A DNA stretch of 64,000 nucleotides from Sipunculus nudus (lineage: Eukaryota; Annelida; Sipuncula; Golfingiida; Sipunculidae): contig CM049306.1 of NCBI GenBank assembly GCA_026874595.1, positions 60,766,019 to 60,830,018 of the forward strand. Reading direction: 5' to 3'. The translations under genes and the position numbers were made by a program. The number at the start of each line of letters is the position of its first letter. The stretch's first letter is position 1. Below, one piece after another: positions 23,930 to 36,508 of the stretch. The notes beneath the pieces are model-generated. The model had not been told where the DNA came from, made no database searches, and worked only from the letters and a program-made list of their open reading frames with translations.

Positions 23930-24927
23930 TCATCATCCTGATCTCACAGGTTTACCATCCTGATCTGGTCAGTTCATCATACTGATCTCACAGGTTTGAT
24001 CCTGATCTTGTCAGTTCATCATTCTGATCTCACAGGTTAACCACCCTGATCTTGTCAGTTCATCATCCTGATCTCACAGGTTTACCATCCTGAACTTGTC
24101 AGTTCACCATCCTGATCTCACAGGTTTACCATCCTGATCTTGTCAGTTCATCATCCTAATCTCACAGGTTTACCATCCTGATCTTGTCAGTTATCATCCT
24201 GATCTCACAGGTTTGATCCTGATCTTGTCAGTTCATCTCCCTGATCTCACAGGTTTACCATCCTGATCTTGTCAGTTCATCATCCTGATCTCACAGGTTT
24301 ACCATCCTGATCTTGTCAGTTCATCATCCTGATCTCACAGGTTTACCATCCTGATCTGGTCAGTTCATCATACTGATCTCACAGGTTTGATCCTGATCTT
24401 GTCAGTTCATCATTCTGATCTCACAGGTTAACCACCCTGATCTTGTCAGTTCATCATCCTGATCTCACAGGTTTACCATCCTGATCTGGTCAGTTCATCA
24501 TACTGATCTCACAGGTTTGATCCTGATCTTGTCAGTTCATCATTCTGATCTCACAGGTTAACCACCCTGATCTTGTCAGTTCATCATCCTGATCTCACAG
24601 GTTTACCATCCTGAACTTGTCAGTTCACCATCCTGATCTCACAGGTTTACCATCCTGATCTTGTCAGTTCATCATCCTAATCTCACAGGTTTACCATCCT
24701 GATCTTGTCAGTTATCATCCTGATCTCACAGGTTTGATCCTGATCTTGTCAGTTCATCTCCCTGATCTCACAGGTTTACCATCCTGATCTTGTCAGTTCA
24801 TCATCCTGATCTCACAGGTTTACCATCCTGATCTTGTCAGTTCATCATCCTGATCTCACAGGTTTACCATCCTGATCTTGTCAGTTCATCATCCTGATCT
24901 CACTGGTTTACCACATTGATCTTGTCC
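23930..24927. repeat. 44-bp minisatellite with higher-order structure
   Basis: About 22 units alternate GATCTCACAGGTTTACCATC and CTGATCTTGTCAGTTCATCA. Shared unit variants show block duplication. The run starting with GATCTGGTCAGTTCATCATA recurs at about 23961, 24354 and 24484. A longer block of at least 300 bp, including a CTGAACTTG variant and a shortened TCAGTTATC unit, occurs around 24080-24300 and again around 24610-24830. Confidence 0.92.
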
Positions 24928-27429
24928 TTTTTTTTGTATGGGTATAATGGTGCAGCCATTGGACTTGTGACCAGATTTTTATAGTTCTGACTGCTTTATG
25001 TGTTAAGAATTCATAATAAAGTCTTTAATTAACACAAGGATGCACCCTCCCCATAGTACCAAATGTAAAGGGAATAGGTACTGGTCATGGGCATCAAGTG
25101 GATATAGAAAAAATAACTTTACACCAACTATTTTGGCTGCTCGGGTTTGTATACTCCCCCAGATAATGAAAAAAATGTTACAAGACTGAATTCAACAGAC
25201 CCATTAGATCAGGAGGGTAAAGTGTGAAGCTAGATAACACCAAGCGCATTAGTGACATCAGACTAAACCCTACCTTTAATTTTTATTTCGGTGACCGAGG
25301 TAAAGTATGCAGTACAAGACTAATCAAGTTGTGACAGCATGCAAACAATAAGGTCCAGTACTGTTCAATATAATTAGAAGAGTTTAGTCTGGCCAAGATG
25401 ATGAATACACCCAAAAAGTCATGGGGACACTGACATGTAAACCTAATCTTGCCTAGGACTCTGGGGAAGATGATTCTGGGTCTGGAGCCTGGACAGAGAC
25501 CCTTAGGGAGCATCACTGATGTGCTGAGCACCGGAGCATGCACATAACTTGAACATAATTAACTTAACAATCAGTTACCCAACCTTAAGGAAAGTGTGCC
25601 CAAAGATCTGGCACTGAACCACATATACCCTACAAGGCTGTGTTTGCTAGTATTTTATTTTTTTTCTTCATACTAAGCCAGAACTTGACTAAAAGAATGG
25701 TGATTTTGCTTGGTTGTGTCAAGGAAATGCATGTGATATGCCAGATTACTGTATCGGTATGTTTATGTTAAAGTCAAAGAGAAATCCGGCACTTCATAAA
25801 ATTCCTAAACATTTCAGGCTGTCCATGCAATTTCACATTTCCAGGAAATGCATGTGAATTTTGTGAAATGCCAGATTAGTATATGTATATATGTTAAAGT
25901 CAAAGAGAAATCAGGCACTTCATCAATACATAAAACTTTCCAGCCAGTCTGGGCAATCCTACATTACCACATGCAGTTATTACATGGAATAACTAAATCC
26001 CTCAGTTGTGATGGGAGAGAGGGAGTGAGTGAAAAAAGAGAGAATGAGAATATATATATATATATATATATATTTTGTTGTATTGTCATAAACTCTTGTT
26101 TTGTATAAAAAATTCTGTTGTTTTCTTGCCTCTAGGGTTGTTGTATTTTTTTAGTGTATAGCATGTTTTGTTCTCTCATGGCTACTGATATTGATCACCA
26201 GTGTAATTGTGGTAACAAGATCCACAGAGGCTAGCTACCATTAATTCTCAGAAGAAAATACTCTCTGTCTCTGGGTCACATTATACAATAACTGCTCAGA
26301 TCAGTAAACCTTTATCTAATCCCTGGTCCTACCATAACAGACGCTTAACTCATGGAATTCTGACCACAGAATCAGTTGTGATAGGAGGAACTGTGTCTGT
26401 TTTCAAACACACTAGCTAATATCCAGAATGCGGAATATTCTAAGATGCAAGAAATTCTTTTTTTTATTCAGTTATTTTAAATTTTCCATTTTGCAAAAGA
26501 AAGGAAATTAAAACAGATTACGATTTTTTTTCACAGAACAGCTAGTAAGACTGTGACCTAGTAGGATCAATAGATCAGAGTAGGATTGGGGATTTAAGAC
26601 ATCAATATCTGATCCTGGTTCATATTGGTAGGAGTTTCTAAACAATAAGTCCAGTCGTACAATCTTTGGTTCAAGTTTTCAGCTATGACAAATTAATATT
26701 TCAATTTTCTCTGATATCTCTAACAAGACTGCAAACAGTACTGAAAAATCCTGTATATAAATCAGTTAATTAAGGAAATTAAAGACAAGATAGCCTGCAC
26801 AGATCATATTTTTTTATTACTGAACAGGTAACATACATGCTACATAACATACATGTAATACAAATGACATAAGTACAACATAGAAACATACTGTCATTAA
26901 CAGATAAGTACAAGACTTGTATCAATGAGCATTGTCAAGTTTTTATGACTGTCAGATTGGTATGTATCTTTGATCTTGATACTGTTTAATTTCTGTAATT
27001 AAAAAAAAAATGAAAAAATAATAAATAAATAAAAATAATGTAAACTTAACTGTTCTTCATTCAGATCATATGGTTTTGTAGGGTACCCAATCTTAGTTAA
27101 GCTCAAATGTAAGGCAATCATTTTTGCTGTCACTCTCATATTTCTCTTTCCCTCTGTAATCTATTTATGGACATTCACAATAGGTTGACAAACCCTGTTA
27201 CAGCTGCCTTCTGTCTAGAGAACCTTTTTAATTAAACTAACTAATTAACAGATGTGCCAAGATATGTAAGGCAAGTCATGAACTAAAGTACAGGCAATAT
27301 GAGTAATGCATGGACAAACCAGGGCGTAAAAATTGAAAAAAAAGTCAATATGAACCTTTGTAAACCTTAAAAAAAATTTCAAGCATCCTTGTTGAGCCAG
27401 ACCCTGTCTGAGTAGTTCTTTTTCTCCCT
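24928..27429. other. Intron sequence with a small tandem duplication and an AT run
   Basis: Positions 25724-25845 and 25845-25960 are a diverged direct duplication (GGAAATGCATGTGA; TTAAAGTCAAAGAGAAATC). A (TA)n run of about 24 bp lies at 26050-26073. No gene was recognised in the remainder. Confidence 0.6.
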
Positions 27430-27952
27430 CTTTTTTATGATGTTAAAACAGCAGCAGGCAGGTGTGTTCTTTTGCCTCAAGAAATGTTCATGTCGATAAA
27501 TCACACATACTACACAGTATTTAATCTTCCTACATAAAACAGTTTGATGTAAATACTATGAAGTATGTAACTTGAACATTTCAAAGCAATACATGCACGT
27601 GCCAAAAAGATATACCATCTTCAATCAACAATATTCACATATAAAAAAAATAATCACTGCCTTCAATTTATGAAATGATTTCTCCTCTTCTTTATAAGGC
27701 CAAAACAGCAGTTGGCAGGCATGTTCTGTGGCCTCAAGAAATATTTCAATGTTATTAAATCACACTACTCAGTATTTAATCTTCATACTTAAAACTGTCA
27801 TGTTAATACAATGTTACATATTTCTGTTTTATTATGAGCTGTTGACATGTCTCTTTTATTGTGCACTTTTGACATTCTGGTTCGTGTTTGGCTCAAGCCC
27901 TGGGCATTGCTATGCTACAGTGTTCCTTGTTCTAGCTGGCCAGGTGCCCCTG

Positions 27953-28576
27953 TGTTAACACAGTGCTTATGCTAGTCTGGGGCTTTCTAGCCTCGCCAAG
28001 CTTGGCCGGCCCACATGTGAACCCTGATATGTAGAAAGCATTCGTTGTTCTTGATGTTTCCTGTAATGTGTGTACTATTGGGTTCTTTGGATTGTTTGAG
28101 AAATGGAAAGTTCTCAGCTTGAGGTGAAAAGTTATAAATAAGGGGCTGTGTTTTAGAGCCAGAGAGGAGAGATATATATTCCAGCGGACACAGAAGAGTT
28201 AAGTCAGTTTGTGGACTTTTTCCTATAATTGCAGCAGTTATAGCTTTTCTTTGAATTTGTAACAGATTTTAATTACTCTTCAGTTTGCCTTTGGGATCAC
28301 TATTAGAACTTCACTTTTGGATTACAACGGACTGATTTTGTGAATGAACTGGACTGTTATTCTCTGAGAAGATTTATGTGAACTGTTCATCTGGGTTGTA
28401 TGTTATTAAGGACTTGTTGTCACTGTGACAGTGGTGGTACCCAGGTACTGTACACTTCATTTTATATACTTGTATTGATTCACTGTTGTACTGTTGTTAT
28501 ACTGTGTAATTGTATTGATTAAGTGTATTGTAATGTTAGGATTGCTTTAAGAATAAATTATAATTATTTGTTAACA
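27953..28576 (+). mobile_element. Candidate solo LTR (fossil)
   Basis: This 624-bp block begins and ends with TGTTAACA, a sequence that is its own inverse and so satisfies the TG...CA inverted-end rule. Inside, TATAAATAAGGGG (about 28134) resembles a TATA box and AATAAA (about 28553) a poly(A) signal near the right end, as in LTRs. No target duplication or attached coding region was seen. Confidence 0.4.
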
Positions 28577-28716
28577 AAAAACCACTGACTTCTTTATTCA
28601 TTCCCCTAGACATTTCACGCTGCCTAGTGTTGCAGAATCTGATTTTGTTTTGTCTCCATAACCAAATTTATGCTCGTCTCAACTACGTGATCTGTTGATA
28701 TTAGGTTCTGTAACAA

Positions 28717-29460
28717 CAGTAAAACCTAGATATTAGGACCACCACCATGACCTCCATACAGTGGTCACATTTACTATAGTCCGTCCCAGTACCCGTGTCT
28801 GCATGTTTTTTCGCGATAATTATTTTTAAAATATTCTTTAAAAATGCCCTTTGGCCTGAAGCAGATATACAGATATTCTGCCGATTTTGTGTAAAGTTGT
28901 TATATATAATAAAAAACGTATTTACCTTGCGACTCTTTTGCGTGATTTTTGCTGAAATACCGTGAATGGCATCTTCCCGGCACTGCTAGACAGTACATTC
29001 CTCCACGTTACACTTTCCATGTCTATGGCTGCGTTTGGTGTTTGTTAGACAACAGTGACGTCACAAAGACGTCACAGTGATCGGTCGCACGTCACCATCA
29101 ATTAACTGACGTCATAAGTTTGACTGGCTTGTTTATTATCAGTTCTCAGGCAAGGAATAAGTCGTAAACACTGTAGCTTGTTTTGTCATATTTTGGATTG
29201 TCTCATATAAAATCAAGGCAAGGTAAGGTATTACTTTTTACGCAGGTAGTTGGGGGAATAGCTCCTGCAACCTTTGGACAAAAAAGGTTTACACTGCTTT
29301 ACTTGTATAAAAAATTATTCTGGAAAAACATGCGGACACGGGTACTGGGACGGACTATAAGTGTTTCTCTATTGGAGGTCTTATATAAAGAGCCAAAAGG
29401 AATAAGGACCTGCAGAAAGTAGTTGTTGTTTTGAGGTGGTTGTTAGGCAAGGTTCACCTG
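28717..29460. mobile_element. Pogo/mariner-like MITE interrupted by another MITE
   Basis: The left end CAGTAAAACCTAGATATTAG and the right end, read inverted, CAGGTGAACCTTGCCTAACA are imperfect terminal inverted repeats, with GGACCACC-like sequence just inside. TA follows the right end. Without the inner insertion the element would be about 160 bp, similar to the MITE at 43168-43351. It has no coding sequence. Confidence 0.5.
28775..29359. mobile_element. 585-bp MITE with long terminal inverted repeats
   Basis: The left end TATAGTCCGTCCCAGTACCC continues with GTGTCTGCATGTTTTT. The right end, read inverted, is TATAGTCCGTCCCAGTACCC then GTGTCCGCATGTTTTT. This near-perfect inverted repeat of about 37 bp becomes looser over the next 20 bp. 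The target duplication is TA or TATA. The interior has CRE-like TGACGTCA-type motifs (29055-29112) and no transposase. Confidence 0.8.
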
Positions 29461-29600
29461 TACTATGAAGTTTTTAAATCGAACTTTTCATGGTACTTAT
29501 ACATGCAGGTACCAAATAGGTATACCTCCTAAAATCAACAATATTCACAATACCTTCACTCTTTTTTTTTATACAAAAAATAATCACTGCATTCAATTTA

Positions 29601-30745
29601 TGAAACATCCCTTTCTGAAAGCTGATTGAGTCATCTAGCCTGATCTGGAATAGCCTCTCATCTCCAGTAATCAGTCTGTGAACTGGTCCCTGAACATCTG
29701 GTGTGATTTACATGACCTCTGCTGGCCTGCCAACAGGCCCCGCTGAATGGATCTATACAAGTTGATTTTCTGGGATAGTGATCCTCGGTAAAGCGCCTTA
29801 TAATGCATTCTCCTGCTTGTAGATTACCAGATTCTGACATCCCACTTCTGCCATGATTATATTTCAGCAGCAGACAGTGTGATATCTATACTATTATCAT
29901 CTGGTCTACTTACACTGTCATTACCATACCTTGTCATAACTTGAGAGCATGTTCAGTCAAACCTCATAATCATGGACAATAACAGGATCAGAGATTTTGT
30001 CTGTTATAGAGATGCAAATATTAGTGAGATTATTAACCTCTAAGTTGACTTCTCAACACACTCAAATGACCATACAAGACAGATGCTCAAAACAAAGAGG
30101 TCCCAATAATCCAGAGGTTCCTGCCCTGGAACACACACCTACTGGAATAAAGTCTAGTTGCAGTCTGTCCTTGGACAAACTCAGTCTTTAGGATAGGGTA
30201 AAAACTTATTTGAGTAAGTGGATTATAAAGACTTTTGTGACCAAGTCTCTAGTTAACAGATATTAATTTCATGGAAACAGTGAGACTCTGACCTTGCACA
30301 TGCTTCTACTTTATGCATGCATAAACTCTGGTTGCCTTTGTGTGTGTGAGGGTTTCAAATATGTGATATTCATGAAAGGAAAATTATCTCGAAAAATTAA
30401 AACTTTATGAATAAGATGCCACAGCTACATAGATGAACATTATTTATACTGTATCCTCATTTTCATCTCAAATATATATTATCTATGTTTTTTTGAAAGG
30501 CAAGTGTTTTGATTTTATTAATATTAACAGATCTTTGTGTTATCTGAAAGATAAAGCTTGATCTTATGCAACACACGAGATCTTTTACATTATGTAACTA
30601 ACAATAATTTCCGTTCAATGTTCTCAAATAAAAAAAGTTTTTTTGCTAATTTATACAATAAAGGATAATCTGTGTAATCTATTTTATGGTCAGATAACAA
30701 AAACTGAACCCTCATAACACTGAAAAAAGTGCAAATCATGAAATT
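29601..30745. other. Intron sequence with a possible degenerate pogo-like end
   Basis: CAGTCAAACCTCATAATCAT at about 29955 resembles one end of a pogo/Tigger-type MITE. I could not find its partner. No gene is visible. Confidence 0.4.
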
Positions 30746-30754
30746 TTAACCTTG

Positions 30755-31695
30755 CAAATGTGAAGCCAACAACAGTAGGTCCTCAGATATCCTGAAACAA
30801 ATGTGAAGCCAACAACAGTAGGTCCTCAGATATCCTGAAACAAATGTGAAGCCAACAACAGTAGGTCCTCAGATATCCTGAAACAAATGTGAAGCCAACC
30901 ACAGTAAGTCCTCAGATATCCTGACACAAATCAGAAGCCAACAACAGTAAGTCCTCAGATAACCTCACACAAATGTGAAGCCAACCACAGTAAGTCCTCA
31001 GATATCCTGAAACAAATGTGAAGCCAACAACAGTAAGTCCTCAGATATCCTGAAACAAATGTGAAGCCAACCACAGTACGTCCTCAGATATCCTCACACA
31101 AATCAGAAACCAACCAAAGTCCTCAGATATCCTCATAGAAAACATGCAAACCAAAGTAAGTTCTCAGATATCCTCACACAAATGTGAAACAACCACAGTA
31201 AGTCCTCAAATATCCTCACACAAATGTGAAGCCAACAACAGTAAGTTCTCAGATATCCTTTCACAAATGTGAAGCCAACCACAGTAAGTCCTCAGATATC
31301 TTCACACAAATCAGAAGCCAACCACTGTAAGTCCTCATATATCCTCACACAAATGTGAAGCCAACCACAGTAAGTCCTCAGATATCCTCACACAAATGTG
31401 AAGCCAACTGCTGTAAGGCCTCATATATCCTCACACAAATGTGAAACCAACCACAGTAAGTCCTCAGATATCCTCACACAAAAGGGAAGCCAACAAAAGT
31501 AAGTCCTCAGATATCCTCACACAAAAGAGAAGCCAACCACTGTAAGTCCTCATATATCCTAACACACATATGAAGCCAACCACAGTAATTCCTCAGATAT
31601 CCTCACACAAAAGTGAAGGCAACCAGTGTAAGTCCTCATATATCCTCACACAAATGTAAAGCCAACCACAGTAAGTCCTCAGATATCCTCACACA
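30755..31695. repeat. 43-bp minisatellite
   Basis: About 22 units are built around TGTGAAGCCAACAACAGTA and GTCCTCAGATATCCT. The first three units (30755-30890) are nearly identical. Later units vary (CTCACACAAATG replaces CTGAAACAAATG) and a few are shortened. Confidence 0.95.
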
Positions 31696-32639
31696 TAGTT
31701 ACCTTCATCTTAATTAAATATGTGGGAGTGCCACCTGCAGGGCAAGGTTAATTATTTAATTTATCTGATGGTAAGAATATTCCAAGTTTCTCGTGGAAAA
31801 TGTGTACAGCTAGTAATAATATACAGGACCCTGTTTTTTCACTGCATTGATATCAATACACTTCTGGTATGCATTCCTTAATAACAGAGACTCAAGTAGA
31901 TCAAAGCTGCAGTTAGTGGGTTTTACAACTCCATCCACAAGAGGAAGTTAATTACTAAACTGACCCCAACTGCTGCTTGAAACCTTGATATTCAGTTTTT
32001 TAATCCTGTTTGGCATATTTTCTTGTCAGCCGATAGTTCAACAATCAGTGCGACAGCAGTGCAGTGTCATAACTGTGTCAATCAGCATTCACTTCAGCAA
32101 GTTCGCTTAAACTTCCTCTGTAATCCATAGCTACAGTGATGAAACATCTCTTGTAAAATAAATTTTCTTTTTATCATCAAATGTGTTTCTTGCAAAAGTA
32201 TCCCAATTTCAGTAGTACACCTCAAACAGTGACTCAGCACTTATCAACGTGATGACCATGTCCACTGACAGGCTTCATTAACATTCTATTTTTAGTCTGC
32301 ATCATTGATGACCTAGGGAGGATGACAGGATAGGAGGAAAGTCTTTGAAGTTTGTACTTGTTGGGGTTACTGTGACTGTTAATTTAAGTTGATGTAATAA
32401 ATCAGTTTCTCTTGAAACATTTTACTGCAGAAACCTGATGAATAAAGGATTAAGCCATCTGATTTGCAGATCAGCTCTTTGTCCAAACTTATTATGGTTA
32501 TAATATATTACCATCAACCCAGGCAGGATTGCATTGGGAAGGATATAATTATGTAAAAATAGAAGCACAGAAGGATATCCAGCTTAGATTAGCTTCTGCT
32601 GAAGTAAGTTGGGTGCCAATAGTTAATTCCCATAGAATG
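31696..32639. other. Intron sequence, nothing recognised
   Basis: No gene or repeat family is visible. Confidence 0.5.
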
Positions 32640-32649
32640 ACTAGAATTG

Positions 32650-33020
32650 CTTAGTTCTGAGTTAGTTCCTGTGGGGTTGCTATAGCTGTTTGGTTCTGGT
32701 TTAATTCCTGGGGAGTGGCTACAGCTGTTAGGTTCTGGTTTAGTTCATGTGGAGTGGCTACAGCTGTTGGGTTCTGGTTTAGTTTCTGTGGAGTAGCTAC
32801 AGCTGTTTGGTTCTGGTTTAGTTCCTGGGGAGTGGCTAGAGCTGTTGGGTTTTGGTTAAGTTCCTCTGGGGTGGCACACCTGTTGGGTTCTGATTCAGTT
32901 TCTGTGGAGTAGCTTCAGCTGTTGGGTTCTGGTTCAGTTGCTTGGGAATGGCTACGGCTGTTGGGTTCATGTTTAGTTCCTGATGAGTGGCCACAGCTGT
33001 TGGGTTCTGCTTTAAAACCT
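32650..33020. repeat. 39-bp minisatellite
   Basis: Nine to ten diverged units contain GCTGTTGGGTTCTGGTTTAG and TGGAGTGGCTACA. The period is a multiple of three, so a 13-residue repeat (LNQNPTAVATPQK-like) is open on the minus strand at 32836-33171. I regard it as a by-product. Confidence 0.9.
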
Positions 33021-33529
33021 GTGGAGTGACTAATCTGTTTTGCTCTGCTATAATTTCTGTAAAACTACAGCTGTTTGGCAGCAGTAGCAGGAAAGTGGGG
33101 TTAGGGCCCAAGCCAATCATGTAAGGACCGGCACCAGCTCCCTCACCAAAGAAAAAAGAGGAGAGTAGCATTTTGTTTCAAGTAATTTGGCCTCCAGGCT
33201 ATTTTAAGAAGAAAATAAAAGCAATGTCTAAGAAGATTGTTGAAAATGCCACACCAAGCCAAGCCAAAAAAAAATCATGATGCCTTCCAAGTCAGTTCCA
33301 GAAAGTCATAAACTGGGCCCAAGAAGCAAAGTCGGATGAGTAAGGAGAGCACAAGCAACCATGTATACTCCATGCCGAACATTTGTACGATGCCTCCACC
33401 TGCATACAGACAGTTTAGCTTTGCCAAATACTTTTTATTATGAATAATAGTGAGGCACATTTGCAGGTCTACCAGAGAAGATAAAGCTTTGTGTTTTAAC
33501 CTGAAATTCAACAGGAGAAGAAAATTTTA

Positions 33530-33980
33530 GGCTTTCTACTTCAAGTTTTGCTGGAGGATATCAAGCTGTAAGCCTTTCTGCTATAGCTTGGCAGAAGACC
33601 TTTCTGCTTCAAGATATGTAGAAGACAATAAAACAATAGGCCTTTCTGCATCAAGTTCATCTGGATAAGATTCAAGCTGTAGGATTTTCTGCTTCAAGCT
33701 TTGCAGATGTCAATAAAGCTTTAGGCTTTTCTGCATAAAGTGCAGCCTGAGAATATTCAAGCTGTATGCCTTTCTGCTTCAAGATATGTAGAAGACAAAA
33801 AAGCTTTAGGCCTTTCTGCATCAAGTTCACCTGGAGAAGATTCAAGCTTTAGGCCTTTCTGCATCAAGTTCAGCTAGAGAGGATCAAGCCATAGGCCTTT
33901 TTGCTTCAAGTTCAGTAGAAGACAATGAAGCTCTAGGCCTTTCTGCATCAAGTTCAGCCACAGAAAGTAAAATGTTGGGT
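33530..33980. repeat. 42-43 bp minisatellite
   Basis: About 10 units carry AGGCCTTTCTGCATCAAGTT and GAGAAGATTCAAGC. They alternate with units reading TGCTTCAAGATATGTAGAAG, so two unit types partly alternate. Confidence 0.88.
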
Positions 33981-35666
33981 CTTTCTATTGCATATTTTGC
34001 TGGATGCATTGTTGTGACTTCTGCTTTCATTCCTGCTGAAGACATTATGTAGAGCTGGGGTCTCACTCTCAGTACACATTTAAATATGAAGACATAAAGA
34101 AAGATGTATGGTAATGCAGACAAATATTCCTGATCTAGTCATTTGCCCCATCTTTCCCTGAGTAATATCAGAGCCATTACAGCTGGGATGAACTAATTTC
34201 CCATCTGAAATGATACCCTCCATAGATTAAGCAGACAGCAAGGTCTCACACAACCTCTATCCATTTTCATCAACCCGTGACCTGTCACTTGGCTGTCTGT
34301 TTCTTTTACCCAGCAATTTGCACTCTTCAAATATGTCCTCCAGGATAACCAGTAGGGTGATGTGCCCGTTTCTTCTGTGCCAATCCAATTTTTATCTTTG
34401 TCCTTCCTGCTGCCATGAAGTCTCTGGCAATAATAGGAAAGAGTGCAAATAGTTACAACAGCACAATGGCTGAGCCCTCGCAACTTGGCAATATTGTTAC
34501 AGGGCTCTAGGAATTGTGGTGCGTGTTAAACTGTGGTGAGTGCTCTTTTAAGATAGGTCTATGACTGAGTACTGGCCTGTCTTGATTCTTGTAGGTCTCA
34601 CAAAAATGTGGTGTCGAGATTGACAAAAGGAACATAATGTCACTGATGTCTATTTAATTAATCAACAAATAAGATATTGCTGTAGTTTTCACAAATCTTG
34701 ATGGTCAGTTATACAGGAAAAAAATGCTGTGTTGTGCTGCAGGTATTGGGAGTAAAGTCTAATTTAAATAATGACTGTAGTGAGCAAAAGTTTCCTCAAG
34801 ACATGAAAGCTCATTTAAAGTCTCTTAATAACATGAACTTTTCACCACACATGGTTGTGATATGATTATGATCCACAGAGGTCAGCTACCTGCAGAAAAA
34901 TTATTATCTTCATGAATGCCTTTGGCAAAACTCTTATATTTTTATTTCTACCTCTAAATAGTGGCATAAATGCAATAAGATTATGAAATTCCACTGAAAT
35001 ATTAAGTGAACCTATTAGGACAGAAAACCTGAGAATTAAAGGAACTGATGAGAAAAACACATCAGAATAAAAAAATTATGAGAAAAGACATGAGAATGAA
35101 AAAAACCCTGATGAAATGATAACCTCCATGTGGGAGGAAAATATGACCAAAATTAATTTAAACTAACTGACTGCCATTTGTGCTTAAGGTCTGTGCATGT
35201 TTTGGCAGCTTTTTTCTGTCAGTATGATATATGCCTGATTACAGTACTTCATATGTTTCATTTAAACGTTTGAGAAGAAAAAAGCCCATTCTAGGTCTGA
35301 CTCTCAGCAGAAATATTGATATAAAATATTGGCCTCAGTTTAGATATTAACAAGTGCCTAGAAGCACAAATAGTTACCCAACTATATATGTGTTACTATA
35401 GGAAAATGTAGCATCAGTGATAGTCTTATATACCCAAACCTTGGCAAGAACCCTTTTTAAATTCAAAATACGTGCAAAATACACACTGGATTTATAAGCT
35501 AAAAAATTATGCCTGTCACATTTTATTATAATAACTGTAACTTTTATGATATCCTGCTTATATTGGGATATATGGTCCTAATTTTACATTAAGTTAGCAA
35601 ACATCAGAAATTGTAAAATTTTGTGATTGTTAATAATTGTATTTCCAAGAAGAAGCCATTTTAAAA
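33981..35666. other. Intron sequence, nothing recognised
   Basis: No gene, RNA or repeat family could be assigned. Confidence 0.5.
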
Positions 35667-36508
35667 ACAAGAGCACTGCAAATGGTGCATCATACGCCTG
35701 TTGCATATTTTGTGACCTCTGACCTCATTAAATATGCATGAATTTGCTGAGAATGTAATTCAGGTGAAAAACTTACGGTTTATACTCGATCATCATAAAT
35801 TATATGAAAATCCATCAGATTTTTGGTAAGTCAGGGTGGTGCCACCAAAGTTTTGTGACCGTTGACCTCATTAAATATGCATGGATTTTGCTAGAAATAG
35901 AACGTAGGTGAGATATTTTAATGATTAATATTTCTGTCAAGTTTGATCAAAATTCATTATGTTTTTTGTGAGTTACTGTGGCGACATCACAAAGTAACCT
36001 GTACAAAGCAGCCTCGTGACTTCTGACCTCATTAAAAATGCATGAATTTTGCTGAGAATTTAATTGAAGTGAGAAACTCTATTGGTAAATATCATATACT
36101 GAGTTTCATGAAAATCTGTAGGATTTTTGGTAAGTCATCATGGTGCCTTCAAGGTGCAGTGACCAATGACCTCATTAAATATGTGTAGATTTTGCTGGAA
36201 AATTGAAATTAGGAGATATATTTTATCAATTAATATTTCTGTTGAGTTTTATCAAAATCCATCATATTCCTTGTAAGTTACTGAGGTGACACCATGGTGT
36301 AGCCTAGTGGATTCTGACCTGTTTAAATATGCATGGATTTTGCCCATAATCAAACTCGGACGGATAATCTATTGGTATGCAGTTATGAATTTCATGAAAA
36401 TCAACCGAAGCCCTGGTAAGTTATTGTGACGACACTAAGAGTAAACCCTCAGACAACAAAGGCTGTGGGTATGTCATAATACGTCCCGTAATAAACGGGC
36501 TCATAATA
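35667..36508 (-). mobile_element. Non-autonomous element, ACAAGAGCAC family, complete copy
   Basis: It starts ACAAGAGCACTGCAAATGG with CATCATACGCCTG and ends ATGTCATAATACGTCCCG followed by an ACGGGCTCATAATAA hairpin. The body repeats TGACCTCTGACCTCATTAAA and TTTCATGAAAATC modules with a period near 160 bp. The ACAAGRG start is shared with the ACAAGGGACC family, which suggests related machinery. It is non-coding. Other copies lie at 9481-11056 (split) and 44180-51204 (split). Confidence 0.65.

Larger units (their letters stand above)
27430..29600. repeat. 260-bp tandem duplication, second unit split by a 1.65-kb insertion
   Basis: Unit 1 spans about 27430-27690. Unit 2 starts at about 27693 (AAAACAGCAG, CCTCAAGAAAT, CAGTATTTAATCTTC) and stops at 27808. 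It resumes at 29461 with TACTATGAAGT, continuing to AATAATCACTGC and TTCAATTTATGAAA. The interruption (27809-29460) is flanked by TA on both sides. Confidence 0.65.

Noticed and set aside
30755-31695. The 43-bp and other spaced repeats as a CRISPR array
   Set aside because: The units are directly adjacent, diverged and without unique spacers, in an animal intron.
32836-33171. A 111-codon minus-strand frame with LNQNPTAVATPQK repeats
   Set aside because: The repeats come from the 39-bp minisatellite. The non-repeat N-terminal part shows no domain and no splice link to the kinase.
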